From NCBI RefSeq assembly GCF_021654035.1, contig NZ_JAJPDW010000001.1, forward strand, positions 868,001 to 932,000: a stretch of DNA of 64,000 nt, written 5' to 3'. This DNA comes from Microbacterium aurantiacum. GTDB lineage: Bacteria > Actinomycetota > Actinomycetes > Actinomycetales > Microbacteriaceae. The notes under the pieces are model-generated. The model was not told the DNA's origin. It searched no databases and saw only the letters and a list, made by a program, of their open reading frames with translations. The stretch's first letter is position 1, and each line of letters begins with the position of its first letter. Below, one piece after another: positions 51,260 through 60,613 of the stretch. The translations under genes were made by a program, and so were the position numbers.

Positions 51260-52803
51260 TGGATCAGCTCGGAAACCTCATGGAGGGGTTCGCGGTCGCC
51301 TTCACCCCGCAGAACCTCCTCTTCCTCGTCATCGGCGCGATCCTCGGCACCGCCGTCGGTGTGCTCCCCGGCCTCGGCTCGGCGATGGCCGTCGCGCTCC
51401 TGTTGCCGGTCACGTTCAGCCTCGATCCGACCGGCGCGTTCATCATGTTCGCCAGCATCTACTTCGGCGGGCTCTTCGGCGATTCCACGTCCGGCATCCT
51501 GCTGAACACACCCGGCAATTCCTCCGCGATCGCCACAACCTTCGAGGGCCATCGCATGGCGAAGGACGGCCGGGCCGCGAAGGCGCTCGGGACCTCGGCG
51601 ATCGGCGCCTTCATCGGCGGCACGATCGCGTGCGTCCTGGTCGTCTTCTTCTCCCCGTACATCGTGCAGCTCGCCACCGTCTTCGGCCCCGCCGAGTACT
51701 TCGCCCTCGCGGTGTTCGCCTTCGTGGCGATCTCGGCCGTGGTCGCCGACTCGATCGTCCGCGGCCTCGTCGCCCTGGGGCTCGGCTTCGCCCTCGCGCT
51801 GGTCGGCATCGACGGCATGAGCGGCACCGAGCGCTTCACCCTCGGAAGCCCCGTCCTCTTCGACGGCATCTCGATCATCGTGGTCACCGTCGGACTCCTC
51901 GCCCTCGGCGAGGTGATCCACGTCGCCTCCCACATCCGTCGCGGCGACGGCCCGGCGCGCCTGGTGAAGCCGACCGGCTCCCCGCTGCTGTCGTGGCGCG
52001 AGTGGAAGATGGTGCTGCCGGCATTCCTCCGCGGCACCGCGTACGGCGTCCCGTTCGGCGCGATCCCCGTGGGCGGCTCCGAGGTTCCCACCTTCCTCGC
52101 CTACGGCACCGAGAAGCGGTTGGCCCGTCGCCGCGGCGACACCGACTTCGGCACGCGCGGCGCGATCCAGGGCGTCGCCGCCCCGGAGGCCGCCGGCAAC
52201 GCCACCGCCGGCTCGGCCATGGGCGCGCTCCTCGGACTGGGGCTTCCGACCTCCGCCACCGCGGCGATGATGATCGCGGCCTTCCAGCAGTACGGCATGC
52301 AGCCCGGACCCCTCCTGTTCGAGCGGAGCGGCGACCTCGTGTGGCCGCTCCTGGCGAGCCTCTTCCTCGGGCTCATCATCCTGCTGATCATCAACCTGCC
52401 GTTCGCGGCGGTGTGGGCCAAGCTCCTCCTCATCCCCCGTCACTACCTCTACGCCGGGATCACGGTGATGGCGATGCTCGGCATCTACGCCATCGCCTCG
52501 CGGCCGGTCGACCTGTGGATGGCGCTCGGCATCGGCGTCGTCGGATTCGCCATGCGGCACTTCTCGATCCCGCTGGCCCCGGTGCTGATCGCCGCGATCC
52601 TCGGACCCCTCGCCGAGACGCAGCTGCGTCGGGCGCTGGCGGTGTCCGAAGGCGACCCGACCGTCCTGGTCTCCTCGCCGATCACGATCGTGCTGTACGC
52701 CCTCCTCGCGGTGACGGTGGCGCTCAGCGTCATCCAGCACTCCCGCCACGCCGCACGGGCGCGGGCGACGGCGAAAACGGAGCGGGTCCCGGTCAGCCGG
52801 TGA
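51259..52803 (+). CDS. tctA: TctA large membrane subunit
   Basis: A 514-residue TTT large subunit with 11-12 helices. Seen: GTAVGVLPGLGSAMAVALLL, YFGGLFGDSTSGILLNTPGN and the second-half repeat GVAAPEAAGNATAGSAMGAL with LGLGLPTSATAAMMI. It is the transport channel driven by ion gradient. It overlaps tctB at TGATG and overlaps the convergent NERD-like gene by 11 bases at the 3' end. Confidence 0.95.
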   Translation: MDQLGNLMEGFAVAFTPQNLLFLVIGAILGTAVGVLPGLGSAMAVALLLPVTFSLDPTGAFIMFASIYFGGLFGDSTSGILLNTPGNSSAIATTFEGHRMAKDGRAAKALGTSAIGAFIGGTIACVLVVFFSPYIVQLATVFGPAEYFALAVFAFVAISAVVADSIVRGLVALGLGFALALVGIDGMSGTERFTLGSPVLFDGISIIVVTVGLLALGEVIHVASHIRRGDGPARLVKPTGSPLLSWREWKMVLPAFLRGTAYGVPFGAIPVGGSEVPTFLAYGTEKRLARRRGDTDFGTRGAIQGVAAPEAAGNATAGSAMGALLGLGLPTSATAAMMIAAFQQYGMQPGPLLFERSGDLVWPLLASLFLGLIILLIINLPFAAVWAKLLLIPRHYLYAGITVMAMLGIYAIASRPVDLWMALGIGVVGFAMRHFSIPLAPVLIAAILGPLAETQLRRALAVSEGDPTVLVSSPITIVLYALLAVTVALSVIQHSRHAARARATAKTERVPVSR

Positions 52804-53665
52804 AGCCGAGGAGCCCTTCGATGTGAAGGGCTCCGAGGCCGAGCACGGCGGCGGCGACGAGGATGAACAGCGCCAGCCACAGCCCGCGGACGGCGGCGGC
52901 GCTGCGCACCTGCCGGCGGAGGGCGGCGAAGGCGACGACGTCCGGCGGGCGGGTGAGGTCGGTCTCGGTCTTCGCGGCGCCTCGGCCGCTCAGCACGAGC
53001 GGAGCGGACGCCGCGGCGGCGAGGCGATCGACGACGATGGCGCGCGCGACTCCCTCCAAGATCCGGGGGCGGCGGCGGAGCCACCGGGTGAGCGCCCGGT
53101 CGCGCAGGACGACGACGTCGCGCGGGGGATCGACCAGCTCCACGCGACGCGCCCCGACGACCACGATGAGCGGCGTGACGGCCACCGCCGGAGCCGGCGG
53201 GGCGGGGTGTCCGGATCGCGGCAGCGGTGGTGGTGCCGACAGCACCGAGCGGACGCGGGCAGCTTCCTCCCGCGCGGCCCGCACGTACGGCATCCGCGTC
53301 CCGTCGACGAGGAGACGGAGGCTTCCGACCCGCACACGGGCATCCTGCAGGAACTTCGTGGTCACCGTATAGACCCCGCCCGGGCCGACGAGGACGAGCT
53401 CGACGGGCGGAGCGTGCGCGTCGAGGCGGACGCCCGCGGCGGAGACCCAGTCCGGCCCGAGTCGGTGCAGGCGCGCGGCGACCTCGCGCTCGGCGACCGC
53501 GCCGACGTACCACGGCAGGGCGTCCTCGCACACGGGGCTGCGCCCGACGAGGCGTGCCCACGCCGACCGGGGGCGGGCGCGCTCCTGCACCGCGAGGCAC
53601 TGCGCCATCGCGGACGCGCCTGGTTCGCGCAACGTGCCGGGGGAGTGCGCGGTGTCGGGGGACAT
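52793..53665 (-). CDS. NERD-like domain membrane protein
   Basis: A 290-residue protein. Seen: residues about 50-110 with WYVGAVAEREVAARLHRLGP and LVLVGPGGVYTVTTK, which fits the NERD (nuclease-related) fold whose V-x-T-K carries the conserved Lys; a basic middle; a C-terminal transmembrane helix (LWLALFILVAAAVLGLGAL). The acidic residue usually paired before the Lys (E-x-K) is Thr here, so activity is doubtful. Leaderless (TATCGT). Confidence 0.65.
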   Translation of the reverse strand: MSPDTAHSPGTLREPGASAMAQCLAVQERARPRSAWARLVGRSPVCEDALPWYVGAVAEREVAARLHRLGPDWVSAAGVRLDAHAPPVELVLVGPGGVYTVTTKFLQDARVRVGSLRLLVDGTRMPYVRAAREEAARVRSVLSAPPPLPRSGHPAPPAPAVAVTPLIVVVGARRVELVDPPRDVVVLRDRALTRWLRRRPRILEGVARAIVVDRLAAAASAPLVLSGRGAAKTETDLTRPPDVVAFAALRRQVRSAAAVRGLWLALFILVAAAVLGLGALHIEGLLGFTG

Positions 53666-53677
53666 GGCCCGACGATA
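53666..53677 (-). promoter_or_regulatory. Leaderless -10 (TATCGT)
   Basis: Minus strand TATCGT, six bases, ATG 53665. Confidence 0.5.
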
Positions 53678-53868
53678 GCGAGCGCCGACCCCCGGGGGCA
53701 GGGGGAGGAACCCCGGCCTCGCGCGCCGCGCGCCCGGGGTCGCTCGCGGAACGTCCCGGGGAACGGCCGTCGTAACACGGCGACGCGGGAAGTTGGGGTG
53801 TGCCCGCGGGCGGCCCCAAGATGCTCTGACGGAGCGCGCGGGCGCGTGCACCGCCCGGGGAGGACGGA

Positions 53869-55215
53869 ATGATGGGGCACGCGGGATTCACGACGCGGCA
53901 GGTGCACGGTGCGCGGGTGCGATCTGCGGAGCCACGCGCGACACCCATCTACCTCACGGCGGGGTTCCGCTTCGAGAGCTTCGACGACGCCGCCGCGCTC
54001 TTCGGCGGCGCCGACGGCTTCGCATACACCCGGGTCGGGAACCCCACCGTCGACCAGGTCGAACGCACGCTCGCCGATCTCGAGGGCGGAACGCGCGCGC
54101 TGCTCGTCGCCTCCGGGCAGGCGGCGACGACGATCGCCCTTCTCAGCCTCGTCTCGGCGGGTGGCCACATCCTCGCCTCGACCCACATCTACGAGGGCAC
54201 GCGGGGACTCCTGCGCGACAACCTCGAGAGGTTCGGCATCGAGGTCGACTTCGTCGACGACATCGACGACCCCCGCGCGTGGGAGGCGGGCATCCGTCCC
54301 CACACCCGTGCGCTTTTCGCCGAGTCGATCTCCAACGCCGCCGGCCGCGTCCTCGACATCGCCGCGGTCGCCGCTGTCGGGCGCCGCCACGGCATCGCGC
54401 TCGTCGTGGACAGCACCTTCGCCACGCCCTATCTGCTCCGCCCGATCGAGCACGGTGCGGATGTCGTCGTGCACTCGGCGAGCAAGTTCCTCGCCGGCCA
54501 CGGCAGCGTGCTCGGCGGCGTGATCGTCGACAGCGGTCGGTTCGACCCCGTGTCGGCGGCTGGACGCTACCCGCACCTGGTCACCCGCGGCAGGGACGGG
54601 AGACCGAGCGCGGTCGAACGTGCCGGAGGCGACGCGCGGATCGCCTACGCCCGCGACGACCTCGCGCCCCGCTTCGGCCCCACCCCGTCGCCGCTGAACG
54701 CGTTCCTCATCGGCCAGGGGCTCGAGACGCTCAGCCTGCGCGTCGAGCGACAGAGCGCCACCGCCCTCCGCGTCGCGCGCTGGCTCGCCGCGCAGCCGGG
54801 GGTGGAGCGCGTGGATCACCCGGGGCTGCCGGAGCACCCCTCGCATCGCCTCGCCCGCCGATACCTGCCGGACGGGACGGGATCGGTCTTCACGGTGACC
54901 CTGGCGGGCGAGGACGGCGTCGCAGCGGCGCGCCGCTTCATCGAGGCGCTCGCGCTCATCACCCACATGACCCACCTCGGCGACGTGCGCTCGCTTGCTC
55001 TGCATCCCGCCTCCACCAGCCACGCCCACCTGACCGACGCCGAGCGTGCCGCCGTCGGGGTGCATCCCGGCACCGTGCGCCTGTCGATCGGGATCGAGGA
55101 CGTCGACGATCTGATCGCCGATCTCGCGGGTGCGCTGTCGGCCGCGGAGACCGGACGGGTGGATGCCGGGCAGGTGGCCGCGGGGCGGGCGGCGGCGGAA
55201 CCGGTGCCGGCGTGA
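53869..55215 (+). CDS. O-acetylhomoserine sulfhydrylase-like PLP enzyme
   Basis: A 448-residue Cys/Met-metabolism PLP enzyme. Seen: GFTTRQVHG start, YTRVGNPTVDQVERTLADLE, VASGQAATTIALLSL, VVDSTFATPYLLRPIEHGAD, and the PLP Lys206 in HSASKFLAGHGS; HLGDVRSLALHPASTSH in the C-terminal half supports the O-acetylhomoserine type (MetY). RBS GGGGAGG. It overlaps the flavin monooxygenase by GTGA, which suggests that sulfide released from an organosulfur compound is captured here. Confidence 0.9.
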   Translation: MMGHAGFTTRQVHGARVRSAEPRATPIYLTAGFRFESFDDAAALFGGADGFAYTRVGNPTVDQVERTLADLEGGTRALLVASGQAATTIALLSLVSAGGHILASTHIYEGTRGLLRDNLERFGIEVDFVDDIDDPRAWEAGIRPHTRALFAESISNAAGRVLDIAAVAAVGRRHGIALVVDSTFATPYLLRPIEHGADVVVHSASKFLAGHGSVLGGVIVDSGRFDPVSAAGRYPHLVTRGRDGRPSAVERAGGDARIAYARDDLAPRFGPTPSPLNAFLIGQGLETLSLRVERQSATALRVARWLAAQPGVERVDHPGLPEHPSHRLARRYLPDGTGSVFTVTLAGEDGVAAARRFIEALALITHMTHLGDVRSLALHPASTSHAHLTDAERAAVGVHPGTVRLSIGIEDVDDLIADLAGALSAAETGRVDAGQVAAGRAAAEPVPA

Positions 55216-56528
55216 GTCGCCTCCAGCACTTCGGGTGGTTCCTCGCGCGCGGGTTCGGTCCGCACGGCTGGGGCCACCCGTACCTGGACTGGGACTGGCG
55301 ATGGACTGCTCCCGAGCTCTACCGGCAGTCTGCGCGCGAGCTCGAGCGGGCGGGGTTCGACTTCGTCCTGATCGAGGATGCCCCGTCCCTGGGGTCGGCC
55401 GACACGATCGACCTGCGCGTCCGACACGCCTTCGGCGGGCCCAAGCACGATCCGCTGCTCCTCGCCCCCTACCTCTTCCAGGCGACGCAGCATCTCGGAG
55501 TGATCCCGACGGTGAACCCCGCCGGGACGCTCCCGTATACCGCGGCGCGGCAGTTCGCGACGCTCCAGCACCTCAGCGATCACCGCCTGGGTCTCAACGT
55601 CGTCACCGACACCGGCAGCGCCAGGCACTTCGGTGACGCGCCGCCGCTCGGGCACGACGCCGCCTACGACCGCGCCGAGGAGTGGCTCGGGGCGCTGCGC
55701 GCGCTGTGGCGCAGCTGGCAGGACGGTGCGCTCGTCGCCGACCCGGTGTCGGGCGTCTACGCCGACGGCAACAGGCTCGACGCCGTCCGCCATCGCGGGA
55801 AGTACTACGCCTTCGACGGACCCCTCAACGCGCTGCCCTTCGAGCGGGGCGAGCCGGTCATCGCCTCACCCGGCGGATCCGGGCGCGGCCTGGCGTTCGC
55901 GGGCGCGAACTCCGACATCCAGCTCGCCCTCGCCCCGCTCACGGAGGCGAGCATCAGGGATTACCGTGCGCGCATCCACGCCGCCGCGGCCGAGCGCGGT
56001 CGGGCGGCATCCGACGTCCGCATCCTCTTCGCGATCCAGCCGGTGCTGGTGGCGAGCGCGGAGGAGGCGGACCGGATCGTCGCGGCCTCCGGGCACCCCG
56101 ACGACGCCGCGCTCCGCGAGATCGCCCGGCGCCAGTCCAGCGATCTCGAGACCGACCTGACGGCCCTCGACCTGGAGGCTCCCCTGCCCGCCGAGGTCTT
56201 CGGTGAGAACGTGTCGCAGGGCAGCATCCGTCGTCTCGTCGGCGATCGCGACGTCGCCACCGCACCGCTGCGCGCGCACCTGACCGCGCTGTCGACCCTG
56301 GGGCGCATCTCCGACCGGTCCGGGTTCGTCGGCACCGCCGACGAGTTCGCCGACCTCATCGAGGAGCTCGGTGAGTGGGGCAACGACGGGGTCCTCCTGT
56401 GGGGGGATCTGCACCCGGTCACCGTGCATCGGATGCTGGACGAGCTCGTGCCGATCCTCCGGCGTCGCGGCATCCTGCGGCGTGACTTCCTCCCGGGCGG
56501 GCTGCACGCGAACCTCCGCGCCTTCTGA
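55212..56528 (+). CDS. LLM flavin monooxygenase, NtaA/SnaA/DszA type
   Basis: A 438-residue FMN-dependent monooxygenase. Seen: WGHPYLDWDWRWTAPELYRQ, RELERAGFDFVLIEDAPSLG, YTAARQFATLQHLSDHRLGL with NVVTD after, and YYAFDGPLNALP plus QPVIASPGGSGRG-like segments: the NtaA/SnaA/DszA group, which use FMNH2 from a separate reductase to oxidise chelators, sulfones or sulfonates. Its coupling to a sulfhydrylase favours an organosulfur substrate (inference). Confidence 0.9.
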   Translation: MSRLQHFGWFLARGFGPHGWGHPYLDWDWRWTAPELYRQSARELERAGFDFVLIEDAPSLGSADTIDLRVRHAFGGPKHDPLLLAPYLFQATQHLGVIPTVNPAGTLPYTAARQFATLQHLSDHRLGLNVVTDTGSARHFGDAPPLGHDAAYDRAEEWLGALRALWRSWQDGALVADPVSGVYADGNRLDAVRHRGKYYAFDGPLNALPFERGEPVIASPGGSGRGLAFAGANSDIQLALAPLTEASIRDYRARIHAAAAERGRAASDVRILFAIQPVLVASAEEADRIVAASGHPDDAALREIARRQSSDLETDLTALDLEAPLPAEVFGENVSQGSIRRLVGDRDVATAPLRAHLTALSTLGRISDRSGFVGTADEFADLIEELGEWGNDGVLLWGDLHPVTVHRMLDELVPILRRRGILRRDFLPGGLHANLRAF

Positions 56529-56557
56529 GGTCGACGCGCCCGGGCAAAGGGAGGATG

Positions 56558-56600
56558 CCGAACGCCCCCGGTGCGCCGTGCGCGGGCCGGGGGCGTTCGG
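56558..56600. terminator. Bidirectional terminator hairpin
   Basis: A perfect 14-bp stem (CCGAACGCCCCCGG with its complement) with a 15-base loop, between convergent genes. Few Ts follow on either side. Confidence 0.75.
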
Positions 56601-56622
56601 TTCGTTCAGACGAGGCCGGCCA

Positions 56623-57549
56623 TCAGACGAGACCGTTCTCCGACAGCCACGCGGCGGCGATGTCGGGGGTCGACTCCTGGTCTTCGGTGCTCTGGACGTT
56701 CAGGGCGACGAGACCCTCGGGGGTCAGCGCGGCGCTGACCTCGTTGAGGATCTCGGCGGCGCCGTCGGGCAGTTCGCCGCTCACGACCGGGACGACGTTC
56801 GAGGCGAGGAACAGGCCCTCGGGGTCTTCGAGGACGACGAGGTCGCCGGTCTGGATGCGCGGGTCGGCGGTGTAGATGTTCGCGACCTGGATCGTGTTCG
56901 CCTCGAGCGCCTCGAAGGTGGTGTCGGCGGTGGGGGAGAACTCCACTGTCACGCCGTAGACCTCCTCCAGGCCCGCCGGGCCGTAGGGGCGCTCGGCGAG
57001 CTCCGGCGGTCCGCCCAGGGTGATCGGGCCCGCAGCGTCGGCGAGGTCGCCGATCTCGACGAGGCCGTTCTCCTCCGCGAACGCGGCGGTCACGGTGTAG
57101 GAGTCCTGGTCCGTCGCGGTCGACTGGTCCAGGACGCTCAGGCCCTCGGGCAGCGCGTCGGGGAGCGCGGCGTAGACCTCGTCCGCGGTGCGCGCCTCGG
57201 TCTCGGGGTCGAAGTACTGCAGGAGGTTGCCCGAGTACTCCGGGAACAGGGTGATCTCACCCGATTCGAGGGCCGGGATGTACGCGTCGCGCTGACCGGA
57301 GTTGAAGGCGTCGCGCGACACCTCGAATCCGCCGGCCTCGAGGGCCTGGGCGTAGATCTCGGCGATGATCTCGTTGGAGTAGTAGGCCTGCGATCCGATG
57401 ACGATCGTCTCGCTGGTCTCGCCGCCCGCGGCGGGCGCCTCGGTCTCAGGGGCCAGCGGGTCGCTGGAGGCGCACCCGGCGGCCACGAGCGACACACCGG
57501 TCAGGAGCGCCGCCGCGAGGGCCAGGCGGGACTTCTTTGCTGTGAACAT
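56623..57549 (-). CDS. Osmoprotectant (betaine/choline) ABC binding lipoprotein
   Basis: A 308-residue OpuAC/OsmF-like binding protein. Seen: lipobox VAAGC (Cys near 26), ETIVIGSQAYYSNEIIAEIY, YIPALESGEITLFPEYSGNL with LQYFDP, and the C-terminal NEVSAALTPEGLVALN. The aromatic residues that cage a quaternary amine cannot be confirmed by eye. ATG 57549 has AGAGGAAAA upstream. Last gene of the four-gene operon. Confidence 0.9.
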   Translation of the reverse strand: MFTAKKSRLALAAALLTGVSLVAAGCASSDPLAPETEAPAAGGETSETIVIGSQAYYSNEIIAEIYAQALEAGGFEVSRDAFNSGQRDAYIPALESGEITLFPEYSGNLLQYFDPETEARTADEVYAALPDALPEGLSVLDQSTATDQDSYTVTAAFAEENGLVEIGDLADAAGPITLGGPPELAERPYGPAGLEEVYGVTVEFSPTADTTFEALEANTIQVANIYTADPRIQTGDLVVLEDPEGLFLASNVVPVVSGELPDGAAEILNEVSAALTPEGLVALNVQSTEDQESTPDIAAAWLSENGLV

Positions 57550-57590
57550 GTGATTTTCCTCTGTTGTGTGATGGTGCGGGAAGGGGACGG

Positions 57591-58313
57591 TCAGGCGGTC
57601 GCGGCGCGACGGGAGGAGCGCGCGGGACCGGAATGGTGGCGGGTGGCGGCACGGATGCCGGCGGGTGTGGCCACGCGCTGCCACAGCGCGAAGAGCCCGT
57701 CGAGCACGAGCGCGAGGGCGGCGACGAGGATCGCGCCGCCGAGCACGATGTCGAAGCGACGGAGCGGGATGCCGGCGATGATGTACTGCCCGAGCCCGCC
57801 GAGGTTGACGTACGCGGCGATGGTGACGGTCGCCACGACCTGCAGGGTCGCGGCGCGGAGGCCCGCAACGAGAAGCGGGAGGCCGAGCGGCACTTCCACC
57901 CGCCACAGCACCTGCCACGGGGTCATCCCCATCGCCCGGGCGGCGTCGATGACCTTCCGATCGATCGCCTCGAACCCGGCATAGGCCCCGGCGAGGATCG
58001 AGGGGATCGCGAGCAGGACGAAGGTGATGACGGCCGCCTCCGCGCTCCGCAGCACGCCGAGGAGGAGCACGAGGAGGATCAGCAGCCCGAAGGACGGGAT
58101 GGCGCGAGCGGCACCCGAGATCGCCACGGCGACGTCGCGCCCCTTGCCGGTGTGGCCGATCGCCCACCCCGCCGGAACGGCGATCAGCGCGGCGATGAGC
58201 ACGGAGAGCACGGTGAACCACAGGTGTTCGCCGAGGGCGACGGGGATCGGGGCGAGCCCGCGGCCGGGGTCGCCGGAGAAGATCCAGGCGAAGGCGTCGA
58301 GGATGAGGTTCAC
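57591..58313 (-). CDS. Osmoprotectant ABC permease (OpuCB/D type) 2
   Basis: A 240-residue permease with about six helices. Seen: LSVLIAALIAVPAGWAIGHT, AARAIPSFGLLILLVLLLG, EAA-like loop IDAARAMGMTPWQVLWRVEV, and AAYVNLGGLGQYIIAGI. GTG 58313 overlaps the other permease by GTGA. The C-terminus is Arg-rich. Confidence 0.9.
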   Translation of the reverse strand: MNLILDAFAWIFSGDPGRGLAPIPVALGEHLWFTVLSVLIAALIAVPAGWAIGHTGKGRDVAVAISGAARAIPSFGLLILLVLLLGVLRSAEAAVITFVLLAIPSILAGAYAGFEAIDRKVIDAARAMGMTPWQVLWRVEVPLGLPLLVAGLRAATLQVVATVTIAAYVNLGGLGQYIIAGIPLRRFDIVLGGAILVAALALVLDGLFALWQRVATPAGIRAATRHHSGPARSSRRAATA

Positions 58314-58993
58314 GCGACGCTCACCTCCAGCGGCACGGCGCCGCGTCGGGCCCGACGGCGCTGTGCGCGCGTCCACGGCATCGCGATGCGTCCGGCCGCG
58401 ACGAGAACGAGGTCGATGATCACCGCGATGAGCACCACCGCGACGATGCCGGCGACGACCTCGGCGATGATGCGGCGCTGCAGGCCGTTGGTGAAGAGGT
58501 ACCCGAGGTTGGTCACTCCGATCAGGGCCCCGACGGTGGCGAGGGCGATCGTACTCACCGCGGTCACCCGGAGGCCGGCCAGGATTACCGGGCCGGCGAG
58601 CGGGAAGTCGACAGCCCAGAAGCGGCGCGCGGTGCCGTACCCCATCGCGGTGGCGGAGAGACGGACAGCGGGGTCGACCGAGTCGAGGCCGTCGGTCACG
58701 GACCGTGTCATGAGGGCGATCGCGTACACCGCCAGCGCGATGATCAGGTTCACTTCGTTGAACGGGGGGAGCCCGATGAGGATCGGCATGATCATCAGGA
58801 GCGCGAGAGACGGGATCGTGTACAGGAGACCGGTGACGGTCAGGATGCCGCCCCGTGCGACCCGGAAGCGCCACGCCACCCACCCGAGCGGTATCGAGAG
58901 CAGGAACCCGAGGACGATCGCGATCACCGACTGACGGAGGTGCACCACCGTCAGCTCCCAGATGAGGTCGAGGTTGTTCAGGACCCAGGTCAC
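58310..58993 (-). CDS. Osmoprotectant ABC permease (OpuCB/D type) 1
   Basis: A 227-residue permease with about six helices. Seen: HLRQSVIAIVLGFLLSIPLG, LYTIPSLALLMIMPILIGL, and the EAA-like loop SATAMGYGTARRFWAVDFPL. It overlaps both the ATPase gene and the second permease (GTGA each), so the operon is tightly coupled. Confidence 0.92.
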   Translation of the reverse strand: MTWVLNNLDLIWELTVVHLRQSVIAIVLGFLLSIPLGWVAWRFRVARGGILTVTGLLYTIPSLALLMIMPILIGLPPFNEVNLIIALAVYAIALMTRSVTDGLDSVDPAVRLSATAMGYGTARRFWAVDFPLAGPVILAGLRVTAVSTIALATVGALIGVTNLGYLFTNGLQRRIIAEVVAGIVAVVLIAVIIDLVLVAAGRIAMPWTRAQRRRARRGAVPLEVSVA

Positions 58994-59814
58994 GGAGCGT
59001 CTCCCACGATCGCCCCCTGCGTGCGTCCGGCGCTGTCGACCACCACCGTTCCGCGATCGGTCTTCTTGAGCGTCAGGGCGCGCGATCCTCGGTCGACGCC
59101 GATGAAGCTCGCGACGAAGTCGGTGGCCGGGTTTTCGACGATCTCGCTCGGGGAGCCGACCTGGGCGATCTTCGCTCCCTTCTCGAGGATCACGACCTGA
59201 TCGCCGAGGAGGAACGCCTCGTCGATGTCGTGGGTGACGAAGACCACGGTCTTGCCGAGTTCGCTCTGCAGGCGGATGAGCTCCTGCTGCAGGTCGGTCC
59301 GCACGATCGGGTCGACCGCGCCGAACGGCTCGTCCATCAGGAGGATGTTCGGGTCGGCGGCGAGTCCGCGCGCCACTCCGACGCGCTGCTGCTGCCCGCC
59401 GGAGAGCTGGCTCGGATACCGGTCGGCGAGCGCGCGGTCGAGGCCCACGGTGTCCATGAGGTCGAGGGCGCGCTCGCGCGCCTTCTTCCGCGGCGTCCCC
59501 TCGAGCACCGGGACGGTGGAGATGTTCTCCACGACGGTGAAGTGCGGCATGAGCCCGGAGTTCTGCATCACGTATCCGATGCTGCGACGCAGCCGCACGG
59601 CATCCTTGTCGAGCACGCTCTCGCCGTCGATGGCGATGTCACCGTCGGAGGGGTCGACCATGCGGTTGATCATGCGCAGCAGCGTGGTCTTGCCGCACCC
59701 CGACGAACCGACGAAGACCGTGGTCTTGTGGGCGGGGATCACGAGGTCGAACGCGTCGACCGCGACGGTGCCATCGGGGAATCTCTTCGTGACGGAGCGG
59801 AACTCGATCGACAT
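58990..59814 (-). CDS. Osmoprotectant ABC ATPase (OpuCA/ProV type)
   Basis: A 274-residue ATPase, first gene of the operon. Seen: Walker A VGSSGCGKTTLL, Q-loop GYVMQNSGLMPHFTV, signature LSGGQQQR, Walker B ILLMDEPFGAVDP and switch His in FVTHDIDEAF. It lacks the pair of CBS domains found in many OpuCA proteins, so ionic-strength gating may differ. ATG 59814 has GGAAAGGG upstream. Confidence 0.93.
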   Translation of the reverse strand: MSIEFRSVTKRFPDGTVAVDAFDLVIPAHKTTVFVGSSGCGKTTLLRMINRMVDPSDGDIAIDGESVLDKDAVRLRRSIGYVMQNSGLMPHFTVVENISTVPVLEGTPRKKARERALDLMDTVGLDRALADRYPSQLSGGQQQRVGVARGLAADPNILLMDEPFGAVDPIVRTDLQQELIRLQSELGKTVVFVTHDIDEAFLLGDQVVILEKGAKIAQVGSPSEIVENPATDFVASFIGVDRGSRALTLKKTDRGTVVVDSAGRTQGAIVGDAP

Positions 59815-59884
59815 ACGGGCCCTTTCCGGAGCGTGGAGAAAGCAAACCACACTGCACCGACACCCCGCCCCCCTTGACACAACA

Positions 59885-59899
59885 TGGCGTCATACGCCA
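59885..59899. promoter_or_regulatory. Palindrome TGGCGT-CAT-ACGCCA
   Basis: A perfect 6-bp inverted repeat with a 3-bp centre, in the gap between the divergent osmoprotectant operon and the NAD-binding gene. It is a candidate operator; no regulator is adjacent. Confidence 0.4.
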
Positions 59900-59959
59900 G
59901 GCCTGGGTCGCGCGGATGCGCCGCGGCTAGGCTCTGATCACCCTCGGAAGGAGCCCCCA

Positions 59960-60613
59960 ATGTCTCGCGTCCTGCTCATCGGCGGCCACGGAAAGATCGC
60001 CCTGCTGCTCGAACCTCTCCTCGTCGACCGCGGTGACACCGTCACCGCCGTCATCCGCAATCCCGATCACGACGCGGAAGTCGCCGCGACCGGTGCCGCT
60101 CCGCTCGTCGCCGACGTGCAGTCGTTCGACGTCGACCAGCTGACCAACCTGGTGAGCGGCAACGACGCGGTCGTGTGGGCCGCCGGCGCCGGTGGCGGTG
60201 ACCCCGAGCGCACCCGCGCGGTGGACCGCGATGCCGCGATCCGCTCGATCGACGCGGCGGTCGCCGCCGGGGTCCGCCGCTACGTGATGGTGTCGTACTT
60301 CGGTGCGGGCCCCGACCACGGCGTCCCCGAGGACAACGACTTCTATGCCTACGCCGAGGCCAAGGCCGCCGCCGACACCCACCTGCGCGAGAGCGGGCTG
60401 GACTACACGATCGTCGCGCCGAGCTCCCTCACACTCGACGAGCCGACCGGGCGCATCGACGTCCGCGCGGAGGAGTCCGGTTCCGTCGCACGTGCCGACG
60501 TCGCCGCGGTGATCGCCGCCGTGCTCGCGGACGACCGGACGATCGGCCGCACCATCTCGTTCAACACGGGCGGCCAGCCGATCGCGGACGCGGTCGCCGA
60601 CGCCGCGTCGTGA
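59960..60613 (+). CDS. NAD(P)-binding SDR-like protein
   Basis: A 217-residue atypical short-chain dehydrogenase. Seen: VLLIGGHGKIALLLEPLL (nucleotide GGHGKIA loop), VVWAAGAGGGDP, and YVMVSYFGAGPDHGVPED with a following YAYAEAKAAAD (Tyr/Lys spacing differs from classical YxxxK). This matches the NAD(P)H-binding YwnB/HSCARG-like group. RBS GGAAGGAG six bases before ATG; TAGGCT near 59925 is the likely -10. Substrate unknown. Confidence 0.88.
   Translation: MSRVLLIGGHGKIALLLEPLLVDRGDTVTAVIRNPDHDAEVAATGAAPLVADVQSFDVDQLTNLVSGNDAVVWAAGAGGGDPERTRAVDRDAAIRSIDAAVAAGVRRYVMVSYFGAGPDHGVPEDNDFYAYAEAKAAADTHLRESGLDYTIVAPSSLTLDEPTGRIDVRAEESGSVARADVAAVIAAVLADDRTIGRTISFNTGGQPIADAVADAAS

Noticed and set aside
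59874..59879. TTGACA as a -35 for the NAD-binding gene
   Set aside because: No -10-like hexamer follows at the right distance; TAGGCT near 59925 is too far.
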